Part shown: piece after piece, positions 1 through 11,606 of the stretch
Numbering within the stretch: position 1 is the stretch's first letter
Layout of the letters: the number at the start of each line of letters is the position of its first letter
Assembly (NCBI GenBank): GCA_024516155.1
Contig: JAJJXM010000051.1
Coordinates: 186,001 to 250,000 of the forward strand
DNA: 64,000 bases
Origin: Pyronema omphalodes
Lineage: Eukaryota; Ascomycota; Pezizomycetes; Pezizales; Pyronemataceae
Reading direction: 5' to 3'
Made by a program: the position numbers and the translations under genes
The notes under the pieces: generated by a model
The model's database searches: none
What the model was told of the DNA's origin: nothing
What the model saw: only the letters and a program-made list of their open reading frames with translations

Positions 1-563
1 AGGGCCATGTCAAGAATGTCCGTGGCTGGCTCCGTGAGGAGTATGCTGGATATTGTACCGGAGGTGGGAGAGGAATCAACTTTTATGCAAGATCAAATGG
101 GAATGAAGGATGATCAGTTGCCGGAGGAGTTTCAGTTTTTTGATGCGGAGGCTGGTAAGTTATTTGGGTTGGAAGTGGCGATGCGGTGATGACTACTAAT
201 CATGCTCTTACAGAAGCTCAAGATACCCAGCAGCTTCATGCGGCTGTTGAGACCGAGGCAAACTTGTTTTTTGAGTGAGTCCTATCAAGCGAGATAACTC
301 AGGGCATAGACCTAACTGGGTACTAACTATTCGGTAGATACCTCAAGAACAGACTCGCCGTGGAGAATGAACGTCGAATGGAACAAGATGAAGAGGATGA
401 GGTCAACTTTATTACATTTGATGGTCTTATCAAGCCAGGCCAGGAGCGTCGCGAGGTTGCGGCTCAGGCGTTTTCGCACACGCTTCTGCTTGCCACTAGA
501 GGCTTGCTTACGGTTTCACAGGAGGAGCAGCCTTTTGGAGAGATTCAGATTGGGATTTTTTGA
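1..563 (+). CDS. C-terminal part of a cohesin kleisin (Rad21/Rec8 family), 5' end outside the window
   Basis: Reading is open from base 1, so the gene starts before the window. Three exons can be joined in frame: 1-154, 214-274 and 338-563, with GTAAGT and GTGAGT donors and introns of 59 and 63 nt. The joined tail runs from an acidic stretch into a segment reading FFEYLKNRL and ends in a compact domain with the pattern AAQAFSHTLLLATRGLL followed by a short acidic, aromatic end. This matches the winged-helix C-terminus of Rad21/Rec8 kleisins, which binds the Smc1 ATPase head and closes the cohesin ring. Family membership is fairly clear. Whether it is the mitotic Rad21/Mcd1 or the meiotic Rec8 cannot be decided from this tail. 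Confidence 0.75.
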
Positions 564-1146
564 AGGTTCTTTAAGCCGATAGCTGTAAAAATCTGGAGAG
601 GAGTATAAGGAAAATGTACGTACGTTTGCTTTCGGGAAATATTGTGTAGTTTTTAGCCGAGTTTTTGCAAACAATCACTTTTTAAACCCCTGTATTGAAC
701 CTACATTCCGAATGATGCTGGGTGAAGCCTGTCAGTGCCAATAATCAACCCCAGAGTAAGCCACATTCAGATAGTCGAACGATATTCACATTCACACCCA
801 CAAGACAGTTTGTCCAGCTAGGATAAATCCACACCACGTATGTGCAGAGCCACCCCCGGACCCCCCGGGTTCCTACTCGTCTCGACCAGGCCCCCAACCC
901 GGAATGTTCCATCTCGCGCCATTCGCATCATGTGGCACGGACGCATAACTAAGCCATCATGGATGATAACCATACCCCCCATCTTCCATGCGACGTGCAG
1001 CAGTTACTCCTTGTCCGCCGTGACCACAATATTTAAGTCGACTCTCGCTCTCAGACTCCTGCTCTCACATCCCCTCTCTCCTCCCACCTGAACTTTACAT
1101 ATTCGCTACACTCGCTCTGCACCATAAATCTTAAAACTTTATCGCA
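564..1146. other. Intergenic region with the polyubiquitin promoter
   Basis: Holds the kleisin 3' end and the upstream region of the polyubiquitin gene. A pyrimidine-rich block (about 1040-1088) lies just upstream of the start, as is common for strongly expressed fungal genes, after a TATA-like ATATTTAAG at about 1029. No RNA gene or further coding frame was recognised. Confidence 0.5.
901..910. promoter_or_regulatory. Two-unit heat-shock-element-like palindrome
   Basis: GGAATGTTCC contains GAAnnTTC, the inverted arrangement of two heat-shock factor half-sites, about 240 bp upstream of the polyubiquitin start. Stress-inducible polyubiquitin genes often carry such sites. Only two units are present, and a ten-base match can occur by chance. 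Confidence 0.3.
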
Positions 1147-2219
<1,073 letters not shown>

Positions 2220-2487
2220 AGGGTGATTTGATGTTTGCATTGTTAACTCTCATTTGAGCGTTGGTTTTTTTTTTGCTGGGTTCATTGTGGGTTCTAGTCA
2301 TTCGTAAATTTCATGTCACTGTATATTACGTTCATTATATGTTATGTGAATTGAAGGTGCTCGAGTGAAGCTTGGGCCAAAGCCTGGTCATGATCCGAAA
2401 CATCATTCAATTGCTCCAATCGTGCCATTCCAATGACTCAAGTACATGTATTCGTTTGGTATAACTAAGCTCGTCACAATCATTTCC

Positions 2488-4757
2488 CTACTTCAGTTTC
2501 CTCTCCAAACACCTTGCCACGTGCTCACATAAAGCCATTGTCGTCAACATCGGGTTTACCCCAGTAGCTGAGGGACACAAGCTAGCATCAGCAACATAAA
2601 GCCCTTCATAGCCTCTCACTCTACCCTCCAAATCCACCGGATACTTCTTTGAGTCCGCACCCATTCTACAAGTTCCCTGTGGATGTGCACTACTCCAATT
2701 TCCGATCCTCTTATTTTCCGCCGTTCTGCGTACTAGTTGGATATACCTCTCCAACCTCGGATCGGCCAGTCGTTCCTCCACCGTCATACTCATATCCGGG
2801 ATATAACTCTCCATCTGCACCTCCCCTAACTCCAAAATCGGTTGTATCTCATCACAACCTCCCGCAATCTGTACCCTACAACCCGCCACAATTCCCTCCA
2901 AAATATTCCCATGATCCTTCTTATCCAATTTATAAGTGATAATCGGATCCCCCGTTTTCGTAGTAACCTCCCCCGCCCCCTGATCTCTAGTGATAACACA
3001 AGTCCAAATACTTTTCCTCAATCTCAGCAAGGAAGATTTATACTGCAACCCACTTCTCCAGGGGAGTTGGTATCCGGTAATTCCTGGAATCACGGGTACA
3101 TTGATCAACTTCGCATAGAAGGGGGAGTTATTAATTTTCGGCGGGATCTTGACCATGGAAGTCATGATACTTCCCTCCCAAGCTTTTGTAGGCGAGGAGG
3201 ATTTGAAACCTACTATGAACCCGCATGGATGCACGTGGAGATTCTTTCCGATGGCTGGATGGGAAATTGAGGAGGAGGTGAGGAGACAGGGGGTGCGGAT
3301 TGCGCCGGAGGAGAGGACTATGGTTTCGGCTTTGATGGTTATTGGTTTGCCGGATTTTAGGATGCAGTGAACACCGGTGGCTTTGTTGTTGGATAGGAGG
3401 ATTCTGGTTACGGTGCAGTTTGGGAGACAGAGTGCACCGGATTTTGAGGCGGTGGAAAGTGTGGTTACGGAGGAGGATTGCTTGGTTAGCGTGCTGCAAC
3501 CGTACATACAGGAGGCACCGCAGATTCCGTGGTGTTCGGATCGTGAGTTTTGGGGGATGTCGAAGGAGTGGTAGTTGGTGAGTTTTGAACCCTCGGATAG
3601 AACACTGTTGGCTGTGTTGTGGATTATTGAGGTGGTGCTTACGCCGATTAGGGACTTGACGTGGTCGAAACAGGATTGGAAGGCGGGTGTGTTGGCGAAG
3701 GTTAGGCCATGGGTTGTGGCCCATTCGTTACGGGTTTCTTCGGGGAGCTGTTCATAGGGGGAAGTTTGTTAGGGATTGGATTTGCAATGAAGATAAAAAG
3801 AGATGCTTACTTCTAAGGATCCGGACCAGTTTACTACGGTGCTTCCTCCCCAGCTTGATCCAGCTAATATCGTCCCCTTTCCATCCGCGGTAACGAATGC
3901 TCCAGCTGCTCCGTCATACACACGATTATGCTCCATTTGTTCCACCGGGAAATCCTCAGTGGGAACCGCTTCCCCCTTCTCCACAATTAGGACTTTGATT
4001 CCCGCCTGAGCTAATCTCGCCGCAACAACACCTCCTCCAGCACCTGAACCTACTATTACTACATCCACCTCAATAACTTCCTCCGCCTCTGGGTTATGGA
4101 AGGAAAATTGATGTATTTCCGGTCTTTGTTTCTGTCGAAGCGTCGAATGTTCCGGGTAGCCTATGTGATGTGGTGGTGATTTCAGATAGGATATTAGAAG
4201 GATTTTCTTAAACGTAAAGAAAAGCTTCCGAGAAATTGGAGACCAGCTGTTGCTCCAACCTTGGAGGATACGTTCTCGATGTTGTCGATCCAGTTTCACA
4301 AATGGTTTTCTGGACCAGGTAAAAAGAAAGGCCAGGAAACCTCCATTCCTATACAGATAATTAATCCATTAGCCCATGCCTATTCCATCAAACAAACTCT
4401 GAAAATTGGAGAAAAAAAAAAAGAAGAGACCTACGAAAGCAACCCCAAAAACCAAGAAAGCGACTTAATAGCCTTCGGAGGAATTCTATGCAATATATGC
4501 AAGACATTTCCCTCAAATTCCTCATGTTTCGACGGGTATTCCGAAATCAAGAAATCCCTTATAAGACTAGTTGGAACATCCGGGAGTTGTTTAGTGATTT
4601 TTCCTTCCACGGTATCGGCTTCGTAATGATATACCCCCGGGGCGAAGGTATCGGCCAATGACAGGAGTGCTGACATCTGGGAAGCCGTGATGATGGGAGA
4701 TAATTCTGATGAGGTTGATGAGCCCATATTTGCTATGGTTGTAGTTGGGGTTGCCAT
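2488..4757 (-). CDS. Long-chain fatty alcohol oxidase (GMC oxidoreductase)
   Basis: Exons 4757-4435, 4348-3811 and 3747-2488 give 706 residues, normal for this family. The enzyme uses FAD to oxidise long-chain alcohols to aldehydes with release of hydrogen peroxide, in alkane and fatty alcohol omega-oxidation; related proteins are membrane-bound. The Rossmann motif VIVGSGAGGG lies at about 205-214. A Cys-rich segment (CGASCMYGC) typical of alcohol oxidases is in the middle. The C-terminus carries SSAHPQGTCRMG with the expected active-site His, and a final GVNPMLTTMALCEHVA block. The first intron has donor GTAGGT and acceptor TAG and restores the frame with a Phe/Trp-rich hydrophobic segment. 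There is no peroxisomal SKL-type end. The substrate is inferred from family resemblance. Confidence 0.88.
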
Positions 4758-5171
4758 TGTGGTGGTGGTGATGGAATGTTCAATGCTTTCTCCGCTTGCC
4801 GATGCTCGGTAATGTTCTTCTTCGTGTGATACTTTACGGCAGTCGAGTATGGCAGGAAAAGACCAAAACTTGCAAGCTCACGGGCTTCCCGAGAGCTTTA
4901 TGTGAGCTCACCCCAGGCCATCACATGTGTAGTGGGGTCATATTTTGTACGACTTATTTGTGCCGAAAATTCCCCAAACGCGGTGCTGACTCTGAATTGG
5001 AGGGGTTGCACTTCGTAAGTGGTGGGTTGATGAATTAGGTTGATGGTCCGGTGAATTGATTGTGGGGGTAAGCTTATGGGCTGCATGCGAGGGGTAGCTA
5101 GCTAGGCGACCTGCGGATTGTGTCTCTTCTGGGTGCTTGACGTTTGGTGGTTGGAGGACCCCGGGCAAAAA
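4758..5171. other. Intergenic, upstream region of the alcohol oxidase
   Basis: Lies between the alcohol oxidase start and the 3' end of the tRNA-Gly gene. No coding frame with recognisable similarity was found. The run of T on the minus strand at 5167-5171 fits an RNA polymerase III stop for the tRNA. Confidence 0.4.
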
Positions 5172-5251
5172 TGATTCAGCCGGGATTCGAACCCGGGTCG
5201 AGCGCAGAATGCGAATGGCAAGCGCTCATGATACCCCTACACTACTGAATC
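5172..5251 (-). tRNA. tRNA-Gly (GCC) with a 9-nt intron
   Basis: The minus strand folds as a tRNA. A 7-bp acceptor pairs GATTCAG with CTGAATC and is followed by discriminator A. The A box is TAGTGTAGGGGTA and the T arm is CCGGG-TTCGAAT-CCCGG. The anticodon stem AGCGC/GCGCT encloses 16 nt. Removing 9 nt after position 37 leaves a 7-nt loop with anticodon GCC and a 71-nt mature tRNA, the usual tRNA-Gly length. The exact intron edges are inferred from the rule that nuclear tRNA introns sit one base after the anticodon. Confidence 0.85.
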
Positions 5252-6504
5252 GTTGAAGAAACTTGGCTTTTAGCTTAATACAAACACTTACCGTTAAAGT
5301 GGTTGTCCGGCGAGGTGTAAAAGCAGTAGCTTTCAATATAGGGCTAAATTTTTATAGCTATCAGGGACGGAAAGCGTATCTGTGTTTCTTTTTTCGAAAG
5401 TGTCGATGTCATATTTACAAGTCCCTTTGCCGGGAAATACCCTTATCTGTATGTAGGCTTTTACACTCCAACCAAACAATTCAACAAAGCTGCGAGGTCT
5501 ATTTTCAAAAATCAACACAGAGATTAGATATAAAAGTGCAACTATAATCCGTCTATACTCAGTGAGACATCTAGAGTCTCAAATCGTGTCTTAAATGTGG
5601 GGCCCCGGGGCATGGCAACGATAATCACGGGTCATTCCAATAGCCACGTATATGTTCTGCAAAACTCCGAGGCATGTAAATGTACCTCTTCGTACGATAA
5701 TGTTATGTATGATAAGTATCCGCGGCCGAGTGCATGTAAGACTTCTGTACTTGTTTATCTTAATGTTACGCTGGATAAGCTACGGTGCTTGATATTCATA
5801 TATTTAAGTTCTTGAAAGAGATTCGATGATTGGAAGGCTGTCTTTACTTAGGCCTAAGGCGAGTGAATAACCTTCTGAACGGGGAATATAATTCCAAAAA
5901 GAGATGGAGAGATACAAGGTAACCGTGGTGGTTATTGTAAGAGCTCTGTAGATGTTTCGTACGATGCATCAGAAATATGGTGTTCTCCGGGTAGCGAAAT
6001 AAATACCGAACTCCAAACGACATTCTCCCCGAATTGACATGGACAACCGCTTAAATTTTTAAAGTTCGGTAAAAACGTTGTGTTTCTCTTCAAACTAGCA
6101 ATATTGACTCTATGAAAGCCGGTGATGGCGGAGCCGTTAAGCTATAACCGCGAGCGGCGAAGCATCACGGACTTGTAATCCATTAGCCCCATGAGTCACC
6201 GTGAGACGGAGTGTGTCTTCTAAAATTGCGTAAGAGGACTTGAGAGGGACTACTATAAATAATATGCGTAGGAGCCACAAACTCAGAAATTTTTCGTCGT
6301 CAAAAACTTATTCCTCAAGTATACACATCCCGACCCATCGCTACTCGGTTACTACCGAATTAATAGCGCGCCTATCTTTAACGGTTACATCATCACGACC
6401 TTAAGCCCCACCTTCGCGTCACCCCACCAATTGGCAAAGTCGACCTTTATTCCGCGACCATCACTTATACAACCACACATCGTCTATACAAAGTAACTGA
6501 CATA
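5252..6504. other. Gene-free interval
   Basis: 1.25 kb between tRNA-Gly and VMS1. Only short, non-conserved frames occur. A stretch at about 6115-6215 contains an anticodon-arm-like sequence but lacks a T arm (see rejected items). The last 150 bp are the VMS1 promoter. Confidence 0.4.
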
Positions 6505-8401
6505 ATGGCGACGAAATCTAATGCTGAAAACGCTATTTTGAAGCGTCCTCTCTACAGTACGTCTACACTCTGTGACAAGCCAAACTGCAACTCCTCAGCT
6601 AACAAACTTAGTTTTCGACCTCCCAAGTACCTTCGTTACGACGCTCGAGGCCAGAGACAGCCATGTATCTACAGTCGTTGAAACCGATGCTCCAGTAAAG
6701 GCAGCCTCTACTGAAATAACCACCGATGAACACCACATAGGGATGTCATGTTCAATGTGCGGAATCGCACTGGCATCCGTCGCGGACCAGAGAGCTCATT
6801 ACAAGTCGGATTGGCACCGCTTCAATCTCAAGATGAAGACACGGGGTAAACCAGCAGTAACCGAGCCTCAATTTGACGAGATGCTGGAGGGAGGTGAGTG
6901 CACCCCAGCCCCTCAATATCTTGTTCCCATAAAGCAGAGACTAACTATGTGACATATAGACTTCGACGAGAGTTTATCCGGCTCCGACGAAAGCCAGGAC
7001 GACGACAGTGAATCCGAGGATGACGACGAACAATCTACCAAGAATAACAAGGGACCCGGAAAGGCACCTATTATCTGGTTCAAGTCCCCACAAACCACCA
7101 ACGACGTTTCTCTCGGAGTATATCGCGCCCTCTTCTCCAACACCGAGCAAGCTGAAGGAAACTTCCTTCCCGCCATCCTTAACAAGCAGCTCAGCAAACA
7201 ATTCAAGGTGCCCCATATCTTCATGTGCATGATCGGTGGAGGTCATTTCGCAGCCATGATTGTCTCTCTGGGACCTAAGCCCAACGCAAAAGCCGGCGAT
7301 TACACCCCGCACATCCTCGCCCAAAAGTCTTTCCACCGCTATACTACCCGTCGTAAGCAAGGAGGTTCACAATCCGCCAACGACAATGCGAAAGGAAAAG
7401 CCAAATCCGCAGGAGCTAACATCCGTCGTCAAAACGAGACCATGCTAATCAACGAAATCCACGCACTCCTTGCCGAATGGAAGGAACAAATCGACTCCGC
7501 AGAGCTTCTCTTCGTCCGTGCTTCCGGCACCCAGAACCGCCGCACTCTTTTCAGCTACCCCGATGCGGTTTTGACGAATAACGACCCCCGCCTACGAGGA
7601 TTCCCCTTCAACACCCGCCGCGCCACCCACTCAGAGCTGGTTAGAAGCTTCGGCGAGTTGACCCGTATGAAGGTCTCCCGCATGACTCCAGAGGCCGTCT
7701 CCACCGTTCCCTCGGCACCGAAGACCAAACCTGCAAAGCCCGCCGCTCCCGCAGCTCCAGTCATCTCTCCCGAAGAGGAAGAGGCTCGGATGCACACCAC
7801 CCAACTCACCGCCTTCATTCGTCGATCAAAGGTCCCCGCTTTATTAAGCTACATTAAAAATAACTCCATCTCCCCAAACTTCGAATTCCTCCCCAGCAAC
7901 CACCACTCCCCTACAATACTCCACCTGGCCGCCTCATCAAATGCTCCGGCTATCGTCACCGCATTACTCACCAAGGCCAATGCCGACCCGACTATCACTA
8001 ACGAAGACGGTAAAACCGCCTACAAGCTTTCCGGGGATAAAGCTACTCGCGAGGCCTTCCAGATCGCTCGGCATACTCTAGGGGAATCCAAATGGGACTG
8101 GGAGAAAGCCGGGGTTGCAGAGGCGTTGAATCCCGAGGAGCAGAAAGAGAGGAATAAGAGAGAAAAGGAAGAGGAGGAAAAGGCAGAGAAGGCGGAGAAG
8201 GAAAGGAGAGCACAAGAGACGGAGAGATTGAAGAAGATGCCGATTGGGAAGACGAAGCCTGGAGTGGCATTGGGAGCTGGTGGGGTTCATACGGCGATGA
8301 GTAAGCATGAGGAAGAGACGAGAGGTATGAGTCAGGAGATGATGAAGCAGTTGATGAGAGAACGTATGGCGAGGGCGGCGGAGAGAAGAATGCAGGGATA
8401 G
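6505..8401 (+). CDS. VMS1: Vms1/ANKZF1-type peptidyl-tRNA hydrolase of ribosome quality control
   Basis: Exons 6505-6556, 6612-6893 and 6960-8401 give 591 residues. Vms1 cleaves peptidyl-tRNA on stalled 60S subunits, releases nascent chains and recruits Cdc48/p97. Visible domains: an N-terminal RPLYIFDLP segment; a C2H2 finger (C64, C67, H80, H86); an acidic linker; the VLRF1 release-factor-like domain with a GGSQ loop whose Gln (about 249) is the likely catalytic residue; one or two ankyrin repeats at about 420-470; a charged coiled coil; and a C-terminal VCP-interacting motif R-x5-AA-x2-R at 578-588. The start is the only Met that joins in frame to the conserved RPLY segment through a 55-nt intron. 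All expected parts are present. Confidence 0.93.
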
Positions 8402-9129
8402 ATTATGGGAATGTAAGAAGTTGAAATGTATAATTATGATGGATTATGGGTTTTTAAAGGCGTTTTTATGGGAAATTTGGAATGGATTTGGTTAGATGAT
8501 ATCTTGTAATACCTGTACACAGATTTTGTTAATAGAATGAAATTTAATGAATGCTTCTTTCTTTTTTTGAATAAAATCCCTGTGATCAACCACCGTTCCT
8601 CTTCGAGTGGACCGAGCATGAATTCGTTAAAACTGTGATGTGATGCCTCAACTTTTTCTCTGCTTACCGGTGCTGGTGCCAGCAGTTAATATCATCTGGA
8701 CTTGATATTACAAACCCTTATAATCCAGCATTCCATCTCCCCAACCGGTGTAGTCAGTGCAGAACATCTATCATAATCTTATCTCCAACCTCTCTCCCAG
8801 CTCTAACCGTCATTCTCCGATTATGTGAGCGGCTACTATGAATAATCACATCCTCTCAACTCCAACAATAAATTAAGGATCGCGCCATACCTTATTGTTC
8901 TATAATTCCTTTTGACCCGAACATCGATAGACAAGCCTATATAGACAGAAGGCCCAACAATATCTTGACATTGTTTTTTGTTCTGTAGCTTCTGTTGTGC
9001 TGGGTACTGGATACTGGGGTAATGTTTGCTTTTTTCTTAAGGGTTGCTTTTGAGGTTTGGTTCTGTGTACGTACAGCGGAGGGGCGGTTTCAATTTTCAA
9101 TTCTTGGCTTTTGGATTTTGGCTAGGAGG
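8402..9129. other. Intergenic, no gene recognised
   Basis: Downstream of VMS1. Short frames only; no RNA gene seen. Confidence 0.4.
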
Positions 9130-9201
9130 ATGATTGTGGATAGAAACAGAACCGCGAGAAAGTTGAAGAATAGGAAAGGTTAAATGGGGTACTGTATTGT
9201 G

Positions 9202-9232
<31 letters not shown>

Positions 9233-9310
9233 GGTTGCCTGTTTTTTTTTTGGTCTGATTTTATTTTTGTCAATATTCATGATGGGTGTATTTAACCTAT
9301 AGGCTCTTAG
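9130..9310 (+). pseudogene. Decayed copy of the SPB1 3' end and trailer
   Basis: This stretch aligns by eye with the last codons and trailer of SPB1 (about 19870-20135). Both share a GATTGT..GA opening, an AGAAC-GC-AGAAA-TTGAAGAA coding tail followed closely by a stop, GGTACTGTA-TGT-ATG, a long T tract, TTGGTTGC-TG, and then GTCAATATTCATGATGG-TGTAT-TAACCT-AGGCTC. Weaker similarity continues to about 9415. The rest of SPB1 is absent here, so this is a non-functional duplicate 10 kb upstream of the intact gene. Confidence 0.7.
9207..9232. repeat. Homopolymer T tract
   Basis: An uninterrupted run of 26 T inside the SPB1-like fragment; the matching place in the SPB1 trailer is also T-rich but interrupted. 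Confidence 0.9.
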
Positions 9311-9529
9311 TCTTAAAGTAAAAGATTAAAATATGTAACTTACGGAATATGTGTATTTTTAATTTTAGTTTCAAAAACCTATTCCCCATCTCCGAACACC
9401 AAGTGAATCTACACAATCATCCTGCATGAACCTCTTAAGCCTCTATCAGCTCATGGTTCAATAAATAAATAAACAAATCCACAGATTTACACAACTTCTT
9501 AAATTACCAACATCCATGCATCCATCTCA

Positions 9530-10036
9530 CTAAGCAGCAACCGCAACCTGTCCCCTACAATTCCCCCTATCCTCCATATCCTTCATATCCTTTTCCTTTT
9601 CCTTTTTCCTTCCACTTTCCCTTTCCCTTTCCATATCTTCCAACAATCTTCGAAATTCCCGTTCCTCCATCATATACCATCCAGCCTGTGATCTAACCTG
9701 ACTCCTCGCCATTTCTACCCCCGGCTGTGACTCATCCCGCAAATGGGCGCGCTGTTGAAGTATACCCACCGCCCTACCTGCATCTGGAACTGATCCGGGA
9801 AGAAGAATTGAACTGCCGAGGGGTGTTATTGGAGCTGGTTCGGGGTGTGGTTCGTGGGTGCGTGAGGGTGAAGGGGAGTATGGATGTGGTCGGGATATGG
9901 GGCCTGGGTAGGTTGCGTAGATTGGGTGCATTTCGTGGGTTGATTCGTTACTGGTGAACCGTGATTGATGTGATACTCCTGGATCGGATAGAAACGCCGA
10001 GCTTATGTTGGGATTATTCGAGAATATACTATCGTA
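9530..10036 (-). pseudogene. 3' part of an unrecognised, probably truncated gene
   Basis: On the minus strand the frame is open from about 10036 down to a stop at 9530 (about 168 codons). The first half is rich in Pro, Ser and His; the second half is charged, with an EEREFRRLLEDMERERE-like helical segment ending in a basic tail. The composition looks protein-like, but there is no Met before residue 35, no clear acceptor and no upstream exon. Copy A of the RMD5 segment begins a few hundred bases away, so a gene cut by that duplication is possible. I do not recognise the family. It may also be chance. Confidence 0.3.
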
Positions 10037-11606
10037 TCAACATAGATATCATAGATGGCCGGTGGTTGAATTTATTTGTGTTGTTTCTGTTGTTTTTTGT
10101 TTTTCTCATATGACTAGGAAGTTTTTGTTATCAGGCCCGGGGAGAAGAGGTGGGTTCGAGTTGAATGCTGTCAGCTATGAAACTCACAAGAAATTCAAGG
10201 TGCAGATTGTGATGTGCATTGTGTTTATTTACCACTGAAAAAGAAATGCACGGAGATTCTTGTACTGGGTTTGTTTTTGTTTTCTGGGAGTTGGAAGTTG
10301 GGTTCATTGTCTTCTATCTTCTATCTTCTAGTTTCTGTCTTCTCTATTTTTTTTTTTCTTACTATCCCCGCAGCCTTTCGTATGAGCTCTAAGAACCCAG
10401 AACCCAGAACCCAGACCTACGTATCCATAACACCAGAATGTCAATAACTCAAATACAGACATCTATTTTCATGTTTCCAGTTCTTCTACAGACTTATCGT
10501 GATATCTTCTATCAGGTATCACAAGCAATAATCGACAGAAAAAAAAAATTAATAATCAAATTAATATAGAACAGCCGATATCCCATTACCATCCCATCTC
10601 CATCTCCATCATCCCATCCCCATCCCCCCCCCCAAAAAAAAAAAAAAAAAAAAAAAAAAAACTTTTTTTTGCTTCAAAAAGCACAAACCCCCACCCCCAA
10701 TCCACGTCAGTCCATCCAAGTCCATCCAATTCCATCCCACTCTCCTCAATTCCCCCGGGTTCTCAGGGACTCAGTAACATAAGATATGAATTACCTATTC
10801 TTAAAACTTTATATCAACATACCGAAAGGGGTTAAAAGAAGAGAACGACAGGGGACTATGGGGACTGTTAGTAATAATAATAGGAGGAAAGAAGAGCTGT
10901 TTATTGAATTTTAGGGGTTGAAAAGGCTGGTTTATTTGGATATTAAACGGGTATTGAGTTACGGGTTTGGGGGTTAGTTGATGCCAGATGGTGATCATAT
11001 AGCATCACTATCCACCGAATATCAAAAGATGAATTAAGGCTAGTGAAAAGGTGGTACGAAGGCTACTAAATCCACGATCAGAAAAACTACAGCAGCATAA
11101 ACAGAATCCATAATTCAAAATTATTTTGCTATTCAATACTTTAACATGTCATTATCATAAAAATTAGTCTAACAAACAAAGGTATCTGATATCAAAAAAA
11201 ATCAAAAAAAGCCCCCAGCCTTATTCAATCTTACAATCAAGAACCAGTCTTCTTATCTCCTTTGGATAACTTGATATTGACAGTTCCCCTGTCCCAGGCC
11301 CTTTCGAGTTCACAGCAAATAAAACAAAACATACAAAAAAATAGCAAAAGTAAAACACCAGTTACTAAAGTAATTCCATAAAAAAAACAATGAATGATGA
11401 GCCCCCAAAACACCGTAAAACAAAACAAAACAAAACAAAATAAAATAAAATAAAATAAACACTAACATGAAACCATAATGGTAGTCGATTCCTATCTTTG
11501 TTGCTGGTTAGCTGAGATGCCGAGCGAATGAGGGGATTGAGCTGGGCTTTGCTGGATTTTGTCAGACTCTGCTGGACTTTGTCTAGCTTTACCGGGTGTT
11601 GCCAAG
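10037..11606. repeat. Region downstream of RMD5 copy A, including the duplicated 3' tail
   Basis: From about 10690 to 11606 this is a diverged copy of the sequence downstream of RMD5 copies B (33620-34740) and C (37310-38429). Shared landmarks include TATGAATTA-CTATTCTTAAAA, GGTTAGTTGATG-GTGATCAT, CATAAACAGAATCC-TAATTCAA and the CAAAACACCGTAAAA tract. C9 and A28 homopolymers occur at about 10625-10661. No coding frame was recognised. Confidence 0.7.

Noticed and set aside
3131..3724. 197-codon His/Pro/Arg-rich frame inside the alcohol oxidase gene
   Set aside because: Shadow frame on the same strand; the alcohol oxidase reading through this region is clearly conserved.
6115..6215. tRNA-like stretch with GGACTTGTAATCC resembling a Thr(TGT) anticodon arm
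   Set aside because: No B box (GGTTCGA-type T arm) and no pairing acceptor; the D-arm region is rearranged. At most a decayed relic.
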